Shown in pieces: positions 36,266 through 44,275 of a stretch of 64,000 nt of DNA. The number at the start of each line of letters is the position of its first letter. The first letter of the stretch is position 1. Both the position numbers and the translations under genes were made by a program. A model generated the notes under the pieces. That model saw only the letters and a list, made by a program, of their open reading frames with translations, did not search any database and was not told where the DNA came from. Source of the DNA: Psychrobacter sp. NZS113 (GTDB taxonomy: Bacteria; Pseudomonadota; Gammaproteobacteria; Pseudomonadales; Moraxellaceae); contig NZ_JADYWL010000008.1 in NCBI RefSeq assembly GCF_015864825.1, positions 62,001 through 126,000 on the forward strand. Reading direction: 5' to 3'.

Positions 36266-36895
36266 ATGACAGCTTTGGATACGCCTTTACTGGTGCTTGA
36301 TGGCTTGACGGTCCAGCGCGGTGAAATACCTTTGTGTGAAGCCGTCTCTCTCAATTTATCTGCTGGTAGCATCTGTCATTTAGTTGGTGCGAACGGTACA
36401 GGTAAAACAACGTTGCTGATGCAGCTGGCTGGATTACTGCCAGTGATTACTGGTGAGGTTGTTTATCAGAGAGCTGTGACTCTGCCTATTCAGCCTCTCT
36501 ATGTCTCGCACCAGCTGGGTATTCATCCAAATCTCACCGTTGCGCAAAATCTAACATTTCTATTGAACTTATATGGTATCACACCAAGTGTCACCGATAT
36601 TGATGATGCGCTCGCTTGGGTAGGATTACAAGGGTTTGAGACCGTTAGCTCCAGTCATTTATCTGCTGGGCAGACCCGCCGTATTACCCTTGCAAGATTA
36701 TATCTACTGACCCCTGACATCACACCTTTGTGGTTACTTGATGAGCCTTTTACTGCGCTTGATGTCGATATGGTGGTACGAATGGAAGACAGATTAAGTG
36801 ACTTTGCCAATGCTGGCGGCTCAATATTAATGACCAGTCATCAGGCCGTTGGTGTTGCCAATCAAGTGCTCGATTTGTCAGATTATATGGTATGA
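36266..36895 (+). CDS. ccmA: Haem exporter ATP-binding protein CcmA
   Basis: 209 residues from the ATG at 36266, with GAGAGG 5 bp upstream. It is an ABC ATPase with Walker A GANGTGKTTLL, signature SSSHLSAGQTRR (LSAGQ), Walker B LWLLDEPF and switch TSHQ. The LSAGQ.RR.LAR.YL pattern is typical of CcmA. With CcmB, CcmC and CcmD it drives release of holo-CcmE during system I cytochrome c maturation; ATP hydrolysis is used for CcmE release rather than haem transport itself. It is followed by ccmB after 75 bp. Confidence 0.94.
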   Translation: MTALDTPLLVLDGLTVQRGEIPLCEAVSLNLSAGSICHLVGANGTGKTTLLMQLAGLLPVITGEVVYQRAVTLPIQPLYVSHQLGIHPNLTVAQNLTFLLNLYGITPSVTDIDDALAWVGLQGFETVSSSHLSAGQTRRITLARLYLLTPDITPLWLLDEPFTALDVDMVVRMEDRLSDFANAGGSILMTSHQAVGVANQVLDLSDYMV

Positions 36896-36970
36896 ATACG
36901 ATAGCTATAACAAGTGTGATAGCTTCAATAAGTGCGGTAACTATAAGTAGTATAGGTAAAAGGACGGATA

Positions 36971-37702
36971 ATGACAGACAGTCCCGTACAAACAACAGAT
37001 AAAGGCTCGAACGTTATCGCATCTGCTGTGCGCGGCATCAGTTTTATGCAGCTATGGCGTCGTGAATGGCAAGTGAAGCAGCAGGGCGCGGTGCAGTGGT
37101 TATACCCTTTAGTACTGTTTTTGGTTATTATCACCTTGTTTCCGCTAGCAGTTGGTAGCGAGCCTGCGCTATTGCAGCGGCTCGGTGTCTCTGCCGTATG
37201 GATTGCCGCTCTGTTATCATTAGTGATGGGTGTTGATGGTTTATTTAAGCCCGCGCTTGATAATGGTACGCTCGCGCAATTGGTCGTCGCCAACGCTTCA
37301 TTGCCACTGTGGGTATTGATACGTTTGGTGATTCATTGGATCTTTAGTAGCGGCATTGTGGCAGCACTAAGCTTGCTTGCCGTCCCATTATTTCAGCTCA
37401 GTTGGTTTGAGGCATGGATATTGATGGCGTCTATTGTGACTGGTAGTCCCATGCTTTTGATGCTGTCAGCAGTTGCCAGCAGTTTGACGCTATCATTGAA
37501 AAACGGTGCGGTGCTCGTGCCATTAATCGCTTTGCCGATGCAGTTGCCGGTATTGATTTTTGCGACTGGTGCCGTTGATTTATTTGCTTCTGGTTTGAAT
37601 GGCTTGCCTATTTTAGCGTTGTTATTAGCAGGCAGTATTATTTCAGTCTTGATTATGCCATGGGTAATTGCGATGACTCTAAAAATGGCGTGGCTTAATT
37701 AA
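36971..37702 (+). CDS. ccmB: Haem exporter membrane protein CcmB
   Basis: 243 residues, six membrane segments, no signal peptide. The opening SFMQLWRREWQVKQQGAVQW and the following hydrophobic YPLVLFLVIITLFPLAVG are characteristic of CcmB, as is the VPLIALPMQLPVLIFATGAV segment. It partners CcmA as the membrane subunit of the CcmAB transporter that acts on CcmE-bound haem. AGGA precedes the ATG. A 214-bp gap with an apparent extended -10 promoter separates it from ccmC. Confidence 0.93.
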   Translation: MTDSPVQTTDKGSNVIASAVRGISFMQLWRREWQVKQQGAVQWLYPLVLFLVIITLFPLAVGSEPALLQRLGVSAVWIAALLSLVMGVDGLFKPALDNGTLAQLVVANASLPLWVLIRLVIHWIFSSGIVAALSLLAVPLFQLSWFEAWILMASIVTGSPMLLMLSAVASSLTLSLKNGAVLVPLIALPMQLPVLIFATGAVDLFASGLNGLPILALLLAGSIISVLIMPWVIAMTLKMAWLN

Positions 37703-37756
37703 AAACTAAGTAGGATGTATCGACAGTTCCTACAAAAAACCTTTGTATTAACAGCC

Positions 37757-37784
37757 TGTTGAAAACAGGTAATTTTGCTATAAT
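37757..37784 (+). promoter_or_regulatory. Extended -10 promoter before ccmC
   Basis: TGCTATAAT (37776-37784) is a consensus extended -10, with TGTTGA 16 bp upstream. A small CCTGTT-GAA-AACAGG hairpin overlaps the -35 region. It would give ccmCD their own transcript. Confidence 0.5.
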
Positions 37785-37916
37785 AGCCAACTTAATACGC
37801 AAACAATCACTTGTAGATTCTATCCAGTGTTTAACGCCAGCAGGTCAATAGATAGTAGCGCCCATAGTGTGCTGTGTCCGTTATGACCAAAGAGCTGCGC
37901 AAATAGGTTTATCCCC

Positions 37917-38705
37917 ATGCCCAACCTGAATAACGTCTCATCTCCTAGCCTGTGGCAGCGCATTTGGCAAGGCTTTTTGACCACTGTGGGTACCAAGGAG
38001 TTTTTCCGTATCTTTGGACCTTGGGTTAAGTGGTTGGCCATATTAGCCAGTATCTGCCTGTTGATAGGTAGCGTTTGGGGGCTTGCTTTTGCGCCACCTG
38101 ACTATTTGCAGGGCAATAGCTACCGCATTATCTTTATCCACGTACCAGCTGCTGGTCTTGCGATTTCTATTTATTTTGCGCTCGCTATACTAGGGGCCAT
38201 CTATTTGGTCTGGAAGATTAAGACGGCCAGTTTGGTGGCTCAGGCGATTGCTCCCATAGGCTTCTTGCTCTGTATTATTAGCTTGATTACAGGCTCTATT
38301 TGGGCAAAACCCACTTGGGGTACTTATTGGGTTTGGGATGCACGTTTGACGTCTATGCTGATTTTGGCATTCTTATATGCCGGTGTCATGGCATTGTTCG
38401 CAGCCTTTGAGCATACCGCCAATCGCGGCAAAGCGGCAGCCATTTTATCGATTGTTGGTGCTGTGAACTTACCGATTATCAAGTACTCAGTACAGTGGTG
38501 GAACACATTGCATCAAGGTTCAACTTTTAGCTTGACCTCAGCACCAAAGATGTCGGCAGATATGTGGATGCCATTGCTGCTGATGGTGATCGGTAGCTAT
38601 TTACTGGTGGCAACATTAGCGATTTATCGTACCAATACTTTGATATTGTATCGTGACCAAGGCAAAGCATGGGTGAAAGAATACATCCGTGGTCAACATA
38701 AATAA
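37917..38705 (+). CDS. ccmC: Haem-handling protein CcmC
   Basis: 262 residues with six membrane segments. The tryptophan-rich WWD motif reads WGTYWVWDARLTS, and conserved His residues lie in IIFIHVPAAG and in the periplasmic loop near WWNTLHQGST. CcmC binds haem through these and attaches it to CcmE in the periplasm. Length and motifs are typical. It is followed after 16 bp by ccmD, so the two are co-transcribed. Confidence 0.95.
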   Translation: MPNLNNVSSPSLWQRIWQGFLTTVGTKEFFRIFGPWVKWLAILASICLLIGSVWGLAFAPPDYLQGNSYRIIFIHVPAAGLAISIYFALAILGAIYLVWKIKTASLVAQAIAPIGFLLCIISLITGSIWAKPTWGTYWVWDARLTSMLILAFLYAGVMALFAAFEHTANRGKAAAILSIVGAVNLPIIKYSVQWWNTLHQGSTFSLTSAPKMSADMWMPLLLMVIGSYLLVATLAIYRTNTLILYRDQGKAWVKEYIRGQHK

Positions 38706-38721
38706 CGGCTAGGAAACGATT

Positions 38722-38943
38722 ATGCAGCCCTATTTTTATAGCGTATCTGAGTTCATCGCCATGGGTAAGCATGGTGTTTTTGTTTGGTCATGTTGGGCTA
38801 TTACGGTTGGCGCGATGCTGATTTTTATTGCTTATAGTCGCCGCCAGAGACAAGCCCTTATCAAGCAGCTGACAATTCAGCAAGCACGTCAGGCACAGCG
38901 TACGACTAAAACAACACCATCTGCAACCAAGCACTCTCGTTAA
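38722..38943 (+). CDS. ccmD: Haem exporter protein CcmD
   Basis: 73 residues with one membrane helix (~20-40) and a basic cytoplasmic tail. The motif SEFIAMGKHGVFVWSCW is the CcmD signature (a .GKHG.YVW pattern). It stabilises the CcmABC-CcmE complex and assists release of holo-CcmE. AGGA-like GGCTAGGAAACG precedes the ATG. Confidence 0.92.
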   Translation: MQPYFYSVSEFIAMGKHGVFVWSCWAITVGAMLIFIAYSRRQRQALIKQLTIQQARQAQRTTKTTPSATKHSR

Positions 38944-38973
38944 AAAAACATTTCGATATCATGACTTTAGTGC

Positions 38974-38997
38974 ATAAATGGTCAGTGAGCCATTTAT
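38974..38997. repeat. Inverted repeat between ccmD and ccmE
   Basis: ATAAATGG at 38974-38981 is a perfect complement of CCATTTAT at 38990-38997, with an 8-bp loop. There is no T run. It may slow or partly end the ccmCD transcript before ccmE. Confidence 0.5.
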
Positions 38998-39187
38998 CAA
39001 TGGGTAACATCATACCTCACTATAAGGCCTATTGATTTGTCCGAAAAATGCTACCATATAGCCGTTAGAAGAGTACGATTAGAAAGACATTTTTAGAAAG
39101 TTTTTCTAATGGTAGTTTCTTCAAATTTTTCTGTTTTATAGATTGATTATGGTTTTTAAAACAGCGACTCATCAATGAGGTAGTGGT

Positions 39188-39688
39188 ATGAACGCAGTTC
39201 GTCGCAAAAAACTGATGTGGGTAATGTTTACGCTTGCAGGTGCAGCGATCGCCGTGGTATTGGTTATTTATGCTATTGGGCAACAGACTGATTATTATTT
39301 TGACGCGACCGCGATAGCAAAAGGTGAGGCGCCACAAGATAAGCGCATTCGTGCAGGCGGTATGGTGGTAGCGGGTAGCGTACAGCGTGCAGCAGACAAT
39401 CCATTGAATGTTGAGTTTGCGATTACTGATTTTGAATCAACCGTTCCAGTAACTTATCAAGGTATCTTGCCGGATTTATTCGCTGAAAACTCAGGCGTGG
39501 TTGCCACTGGTAAAATGCAGGGTGACACCTTTGTGGCTGGTGAAGTATTGGCTAAGCATGATGAAAATTACATGCCTCCGGAAGTGGCAAAATCAATGAA
39601 AGAGAACAATCGTAGCGGTGCCGTACCTTCTTCTGAGCAATACAATCCTGCTGAAAAGGTTCATGAGACCGATACACTGCAGCAGTAA
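39188..39688 (+). CDS. ccmE: Periplasmic haem chaperone CcmE
   Basis: 166 residues: N-terminal anchor [22 protein letters not shown] as a signal-anchor helix, then an OB-fold periplasmic domain ([28 protein letters not shown]). The covalent haem-binding histidine is in [13 protein letters not shown], with the conserved tyrosine four residues later. The C-terminal tail is flexible. It carries haem from CcmC to the CcmFH ligase. The gene is 244 bp from ccmD, and no ccmF follows: the next 1.2 kb hold repeats and an unrelated leftward gene. A 107-bp repeat begins immediately after its stop. Confidence 0.95.
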   Translation: MNAVRRKKLMWVMFTLAGAAIAVVLVIYAIGQQTDYYFDATAIAKGEAPQDKRIRAGGMVVAGSVQRAADNPLNVEFAITDFESTVPVTYQGILPDLFAENSGVVATGKMQGDTFVAGEVLAKHDENYMPPEVAKSMKENNRSGAVPSSEQYNPAEKVHETDTLQQ

Positions 39689-39795
39689 TATAGTCATTCC
39701 ACTATAAAATTATTACCGCGTTAACCTTGCTTAAAGTATTTAATATACATCTACGCTCGGTTGTCCTGTACTACTTTTAAATTGAATCGGCTATA
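39689..39795 (+). repeat. MITE-like ~107-bp repeat, copy A
   Basis: Starts TATAGTCATTCCACTATAAA and ends TTTAAATTGAATCGGCTATA; the ends are imperfect inverted repeats. It shares ends and middle with the copy at 41117-41231 and with the reversed copy at 62909-63015. It lies directly after the ccmE stop codon. Confidence 0.85.
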
Positions 39796-39813
39796 TTTGA
39801 ACGAATTTAACCA

Positions 39814-39851
39814 TAAAAAAGAGCCGCTAAAATCAATTAGCGGCTTTTTTT
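39814..39851. terminator. Intrinsic terminator downstream of ccmE
   Basis: AGCCGCTAA pairs with TTAGCGGCT around AATCAA, with flanking A and T runs of six or more. It lies beyond the repeat that follows ccmE. Confidence 0.92.
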
Positions 39852-39860
39852 ATACGGTTT

Positions 39861-40091
39861 TTAGAGCATATTCTAGGGTGTGTCTTCAATTCACCCGATA
39901 GTCATCTAAATGGGCTGAAAATGGCTAAATCTTGCCAAACATCGTCAAATAGCTGGTTAATATCCCGATATTATCTGCGCTATTTTTCTTGTTTGACGGC
40001 AATTTATCTCATTTTCATCACCATTTTTGAAATGAAGACACGCCCTAATCAAATATGTGCTTTGCTCGTTTAGATTTAGGATATGCTCTAA
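39861..40091. repeat. Outer inverted repeat around the second 174-bp element
   Basis: TTAGAGCATAT at 39861-39871 is a perfect 11-bp complement of ATATGCTCTAA at 40081-40091. These two arms enclose the 174-bp element, so that element seems to have landed inside a smaller, older inverted-repeat unit of about 57 bp. Confidence 0.65.
39874..40047 (+). mobile_element. 174-bp MITE-like element, copy 2
   Basis: Left end TAGGGTGTGTCTTCAATTCA, right end ATGAAGACACGCCCTA: inverted repeats with few mismatches. It is identical in length to the copy at 24641-24814 and in the same orientation, with the shared interior AAATGGCTAAAT.TTGC.AAACATCGTCA and TTCTTGTTT. Non-coding. Confidence 0.85.
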
Positions 40092-40103
40092 TATGACGAA
40101 ATA

Positions 40104-40952
40104 TTAGTCATCCCATACAGGGCTATAGTCAGGATGTTCAATTTTACGACCAGCACTACTAGCTAAGTTACCAATTTTTTCTAATTCTTCAGCACTCAAT
40201 TGCACATTGAGGGCATCTAAGTTGCCTTGTAAATGGTCAGGGTTTGCAGTCTTCGGAATGGCGACACGATGCTTATCTGATAAAATCCAGGCCAATGATA
40301 TCTGCGCTGGTGTCACATTATGCTTATCTGCAATTTCTTTGATGGTATCATTATCAAACACATCACCACGCGCGAGCGGTGAGTAAGCTTCTAATAAAAT
40401 ATGGTGATTGTTCAAGAAAGTCTGCAATGTGTTTTGCTTGATGAACGGATGAAACTCAACCTGATTGACCACAATTGGTACGTCAGCGTACTTTTTAGCT
40501 TCAATAATGTTAGCGATATTAAAGTTAGAAACACCGATATGACGCGTTAAACCCTGTTTCTGTAATTCACATAATGCAGGAATGGTTTCCGACAGTGGCA
40601 CACGATCATCAGGCCAGTGTAACAGCAGTAAATCGACGTAATCAGTATCTAAATCTTCCAAAGAGCGCTTGGCTGCTGCGATTAGTTTTTCTGGTTGAAA
40701 CTTCATATCATCAGGAAATATCTTGGTGGTCAAAAAGAACTTATCGCGAGCCACACCTGATTGTTTGATACCTTGACCAACTTCTTTCTCATTGCCATAA
40801 GCCTGAGCAGTATCGATATGCTCGTAACCCATTTCTAACGCCTGTTTGACGACATCGATGCAATCTTGTCCGGTTGATTGCCATGTGCCGAGACCGAGTA
40901 CAGGGATGTTCGCTTGTCCAGCGGTACGAATTTTATAGTTTTTGACACTCAT
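40104..40952 (-). CDS. Aldo/keto reductase
   Basis: 282 residues forming a single (beta/alpha)8 barrel of the AKR superfamily, NADPH-dependent. The catalytic tetrad is D47 (HIDTAQAYGNE), Y52, K77 (LTTKIF) and H112 (LLLHWPD). The cofactor-site block IPKTANPDHLQGN lies near the C-terminus. The sequence resembles the AKR5-type 2,5-diketo-D-gluconate reductase/methylglyoxal reductase group of ~280 residues. It reduces aldehydes and ketones; the physiological substrate is unknown. It ends within ~12 bp of the outer inverted repeat and has its own upstream region rightward. Confidence 0.92.
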   Translation of the reverse strand: MSVKNYKIRTAGQANIPVLGLGTWQSTGQDCIDVVKQALEMGYEHIDTAQAYGNEKEVGQGIKQSGVARDKFFLTTKIFPDDMKFQPEKLIAAAKRSLEDLDTDYVDLLLLHWPDDRVPLSETIPALCELQKQGLTRHIGVSNFNIANIIEAKKYADVPIVVNQVEFHPFIKQNTLQTFLNNHHILLEAYSPLARGDVFDNDTIKEIADKHNVTPAQISLAWILSDKHRVAIPKTANPDHLQGNLDALNVQLSAEELEKIGNLASSAGRKIEHPDYSPVWDD

Positions 40953-41116
40953 ATTATTATCCTTATAGTTTATTATTTAATTTATCAGCAATAGTTGTAT
41001 TTAATTTTACCTAGCAACTATTAAGCTTATCTACTATAAGAAAAATCAGTGTGAAGTGAAAGAGCGAGTGACGGTTTCCTACAAAGGACTAACAGGCTGT
41101 AACGTCATTTTCACTA

Positions 41117-41231
41117 TATAGATCATTCCACTATAAAAGTATTACTGCGTTAACTTCGCTTGAAGTATTCAATACGCCTCACGCGTCTACACTCCGTTGC
41201 CTTGTACTACTTTTAAATTGAATTGACGATA
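41117..41231 (+). repeat. MITE-like repeat, copy B
   Basis: Begins TATAGATCATTCCACTATAA and ends TTTAAATTGAATTGACGATA. It matches copy A over its length, with a small insertion in the middle (CTCACGCGT). It lies between the aldo/keto reductase promoter region and the metQ terminator. Confidence 0.85.
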
Positions 41232-41264
41232 AGTAATTGTTTATCATTCATAAAATTGAGACCA

Positions 41265-41300
41265 AAAAAAGCCCATCATTTGTAAATGATGGGCTTTTAC
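41265..41300. terminator. Intrinsic terminator of metNIQ
   Basis: AAAAGCCCATCATTT pairs with AAATGATGGGCTTTT around GT. On the - strand it is followed by a long T run and lies 57 bp after the metQ stop. Confidence 0.93.
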
Positions 41301-41356
41301 TACTTAAGCTCAAAAAATAGTTTATTTAGAGCAACCATTTTTGAGCGTTAGTCTAC

Positions 41357-42313
41357 TTACTGAGCAGCTGCTTCAGCTTCAGCAGGTGCAGCGGCGTCAG
41401 TGTGCGCGCTATGGTCAGCACCCCAGATTTTTGGATATTTATAACCTGGGAAAGTGTCATGAGCGTACTTCTTGAAAGCTTCTGAGTTATAAGCGTTCGT
41501 TACGTCTTCAACCCATTTTTTGCCAACATCAGCAGACTTAATTGCTGACCAGTTGACATAAGAGAAGCTTGGCTCTTGGAATAGAGCTTCAGTCAACTCG
41601 ATACCTGCATCCGTTGCATAGTTACCGTTGATAACGGCAAAGTCGACTTCATCACGGGCGCGTGGTAATTGAGCAGCTTCTAATTCAATGATATCGATAT
41701 CGTATTTACTGTTGTCAGCTATATCAGCTTTTGATGCAGTTAGTGGATCGATATTGTCTTTTAGGGTAATCCAACCAAGATCATTCATCATAACCAAGGC
41801 ACGTGCAAAGTTACTTGGATCGTTAGGTGCAGAGACACTCATGCCCTTGAAAGCAGCGTCAAGCGTGTTCTTTTTACCTGAGTAAATGCCAAGTGGCGCC
41901 GTTGGTACTTGGAATGCTTCTACTAGATCAAGATTGTTTTCTTTTTTGAAGTTATCAAGATAAGGCTTGTGCTGGAAAATATTGATATCCAAATCACCTT
42001 CAGCTAATGCAAGGTTAGGGCGTACATAGTCAGTAAAAGCAATCAGTTCAACTTCATAGCCTTGAGCTTCAAGTGAGCCTTTTACTTGGTTACGTACCAT
42101 ATCAGCAAAATCACCTTCAGTAGTACCGATAACGATTTTTGTATGCTCAGGGTCGATATCACTAGCCGCAGTTTCTGCAGTTGATCCCTCAGTCACAGGC
42201 TCTTGGCTCGCTTCTGGTGCTGATGAATTGCTACAGCCAACTAGTACTAGGCTTGATACACCAACAGCGGCAAATGCAGTCGCCAACTGACGGCTGATAT
42301 CTGTTAATTTCAT
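41357..42313 (-). CDS. metQ: Methionine ABC transporter substrate-binding lipoprotein MetQ
   Basis: 318 residues. Lipoprotein signal with lipobox LVGC and C27 as the lipidated residue, followed by a Ser/Glu-rich linker. The NlpA/MetQ fold is shown by IVIGTTEGDFADMV, NIFQHKPYLDNF, and the periplasmic-binding motif SVSAPNDPSNFARAL that contacts methionine. The C-terminal tail is Ala/Glu-rich. It captures L- or D-methionine for MetNI. Order on the - strand is metN-metI-metQ, with an unusually long 230-bp gap before metQ. Confidence 0.95.
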   Translation of the reverse strand: MKLTDISRQLATAFAAVGVSSLVLVGCSNSSAPEASQEPVTEGSTAETAASDIDPEHTKIVIGTTEGDFADMVRNQVKGSLEAQGYEVELIAFTDYVRPNLALAEGDLDINIFQHKPYLDNFKKENNLDLVEAFQVPTAPLGIYSGKKNTLDAAFKGMSVSAPNDPSNFARALVMMNDLGWITLKDNIDPLTASKADIADNSKYDIDIIELEAAQLPRARDEVDFAVINGNYATDAGIELTEALFQEPSFSYVNWSAIKSADVGKKWVEDVTNAYNSEAFKKYAHDTFPGYKYPKIWGADHSAHTDAAAPAEAEAAAQ

Positions 42314-42543
42314 AGAACTTCCTTAATAAGAGTTATGGAGTAAAGGGTTAAATAGTGACCATCAAAAAAAGCAACATTATCAATAGTAATGCTGCTGAGT
42401 TAGTGGCTGTTAATTTAGTAACAAAATTAAAGGGTCTCAGTAACAAAGTCAAGCATTTTGCTTAGTATGAATCGGCATCAAGCCTTGAGTATTCTTCATA
42501 TAAGCAATGTTTTATCTCGTTTTGTTCTCTCTTGAAACCGTTT

Positions 42544-43230
42544 TTAGCGTTTATCTAGGCGAGTAGCCAACCAGTTACCAGAGGCCTGAATCGAGATAAC
42601 CATTATCGACAATACGATAACGATAAAAATCATCACCTCAGTTTGGTAGCGATAATAGCCATAACGAATGGCCAAATCACCCAGACCGCCACCACCAATC
42701 ATACCCGCAGCTGCTGAATAAGAGAGCAGGCTGATACAAAGTATAGTCACGGACAATACCAGTCCTGAGCGGGCTTCATTGAGTAAAACTTTGATGATGG
42801 TAAAAGGACGTGCCCCCATCGATTCAGTGGCTTCAATAATACCGCGCGGCACTTCACGTAAGTTTTGCTCGACTAAGCGGGCAAAGTAAAACGAACCCGC
42901 GATAGCGAGTACTAACGATGCAGCAATAGGGCCAATACCAGTACCTACAATGGCTTTGGTAAAAGGGCTCATAGCAATCATTAAAATCACAAAAGGAAAG
43001 GCGCGCATAAAGTTGGTGATACCACCAAGTACGCCATACAGCGTTTTATTTTGCAAAAACTGTCGATCACTGGACAAAAATAAGAATATGCCAAACAGTC
43101 CGCCAATGATAATGGCGACTGTTGTAGAAATACCAAGCATAATAAACGTATCGATAAAGGCACTTATAATTTCTTTGCGCAGCACCAACAGTTTATCTAT
43201 CGAGGCGGATAATTCACTACCAGTTAACAT
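42544..43230 (-). CDS. metI: Methionine ABC transporter permease MetI
   Basis: 228 residues with about five membrane helices. The EAA loop reads IIEATESMGARPFTIIKVLL, which docks on MetN. AAGMIGGGGLGDLAIRYGYYRYQ is the conserved MetI C-terminal motif. It forms the membrane channel of the MetNIQ importer. It is 18 bp after metN, hence co-transcribed. Confidence 0.95.
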   Translation of the reverse strand: MLTGSELSASIDKLLVLRKEIISAFIDTFIMLGISTTVAIIIGGLFGIFLFLSSDRQFLQNKTLYGVLGGITNFMRAFPFVILMIAMSPFTKAIVGTGIGPIAASLVLAIAGSFYFARLVEQNLREVPRGIIEATESMGARPFTIIKVLLNEARSGLVLSVTILCISLLSYSAAAGMIGGGGLGDLAIRYGYYRYQTEVMIFIVIVLSIMVISIQASGNWLATRLDKR

Positions 43231-43248
43231 GTTTTTTCTCCTGCCTCA

Positions 43249-44055
43249 TTAGTCTTCGTGCACTAAGCCTTGGCCAATAGGGGTGGTTGCCTGAATCAGA
43301 CCGTCTCTTACATCTGCAACTTCTAGTAGTTGTCCTTGATGTAGCAATGCGGCGCGATCACAGAGTCTACGAATGACACTCATCTCATGAGTCACAATGA
43401 CAATGGTGACACCAAGTTGCTCATTGATATCACGTAAGCATGTCAGCAAACTACGGGTCGTCGCAGGATCTAGTGCACTGGTTGGTTCATCGGCCAATAG
43501 TACTTTTGGACTGGGTGCAATCGCACGGGCAATACCAACACGTTGCTTTTGTCCACCTGACAGCTGCGCAGGGTAGTGGCCCGCACGGTCGGTTAAGTCA
43601 ACGATTGCTAGACAATCCATCACTCGCTTATGAATATCACGGCTTGGATAACCAGAGATTTTTAAGTTAAATGCAACGTTATCAAAAACAGTTTGATTAG
43701 ACATCAGATTAAACTGCTGAAAAATCATACCAATATTATGACGTGCGATACGCAGTTCACTGGCAGATAACGTCGTTAAGTCAGTACCATCGATGATGAC
43801 TTGACCGGCATCTGGGCGTTCAAGCATATTAATCAGACGCAATAAAGTCGATTTACCGGCACCTGAATATCCCATTAGGCCGAATATTTCGCCTTGTTGG
43901 ATAGTTAAAGATGTCGGCTCAACGGCAGTGAACCAATGCGGCTTGCCGTTTTTGTCCTTGATTGATCGGTCGCTTAAAAAGCTTTTGGTCACATCGTTTA
44001 AGACAATCATGTCATTCATGGAGGGCTCAAAATTCAATAATATTTTAATAGTCAT
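43249..44055 (-). CDS. metN: Methionine ABC transporter ATPase MetN, short form
   Basis: 268 residues. Walker A GYSGAGKST, signature LSGGQKQR, Walker B VLLADEPTSALDP and switch VTHE are all present; ERPDAGQVIIDGTDL is typical MetN. E. coli MetN is 343 residues and ends in a C-terminal NIL/ACT-like domain that binds methionine and shuts transport off. This protein stops soon after the nucleotide-binding domain (…TTPIGQGLVHED), so that domain is absent. Neither ATG (44055 or 12 codons later) has a strong Shine-Dalgarno; the longer form is given. The substrate is assigned from neighbouring MetQ. Confidence 0.9.
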   Translation of the reverse strand: MTIKILLNFEPSMNDMIVLNDVTKSFLSDRSIKDKNGKPHWFTAVEPTSLTIQQGEIFGLMGYSGAGKSTLLRLINMLERPDAGQVIIDGTDLTTLSASELRIARHNIGMIFQQFNLMSNQTVFDNVAFNLKISGYPSRDIHKRVMDCLAIVDLTDRAGHYPAQLSGGQKQRVGIARAIAPSPKVLLADEPTSALDPATTRSLLTCLRDINEQLGVTIVIVTHEMSVIRRLCDRAALLHQGQLLEVADVRDGLIQATTPIGQGLVHED

Positions 44056-44275
44056 GAACGTGTTGTTTTGCTTCTACTACGATGTAAGAAGCCAATTAAA
44101 AAACAACCGTTAATAACCCTATAATAAGGGGCGCTAATATAGCATATTATCAAGCACTTTGGATATGCACATCCGTGACAGGCTTATGACTAATAGCTAT
44201 TAGTAGGGAGAATGTTGAGGAAATGAGATCGTAGTGATGGCATGACAGGAAGTGTACATCTGATAGCGCGATTTA

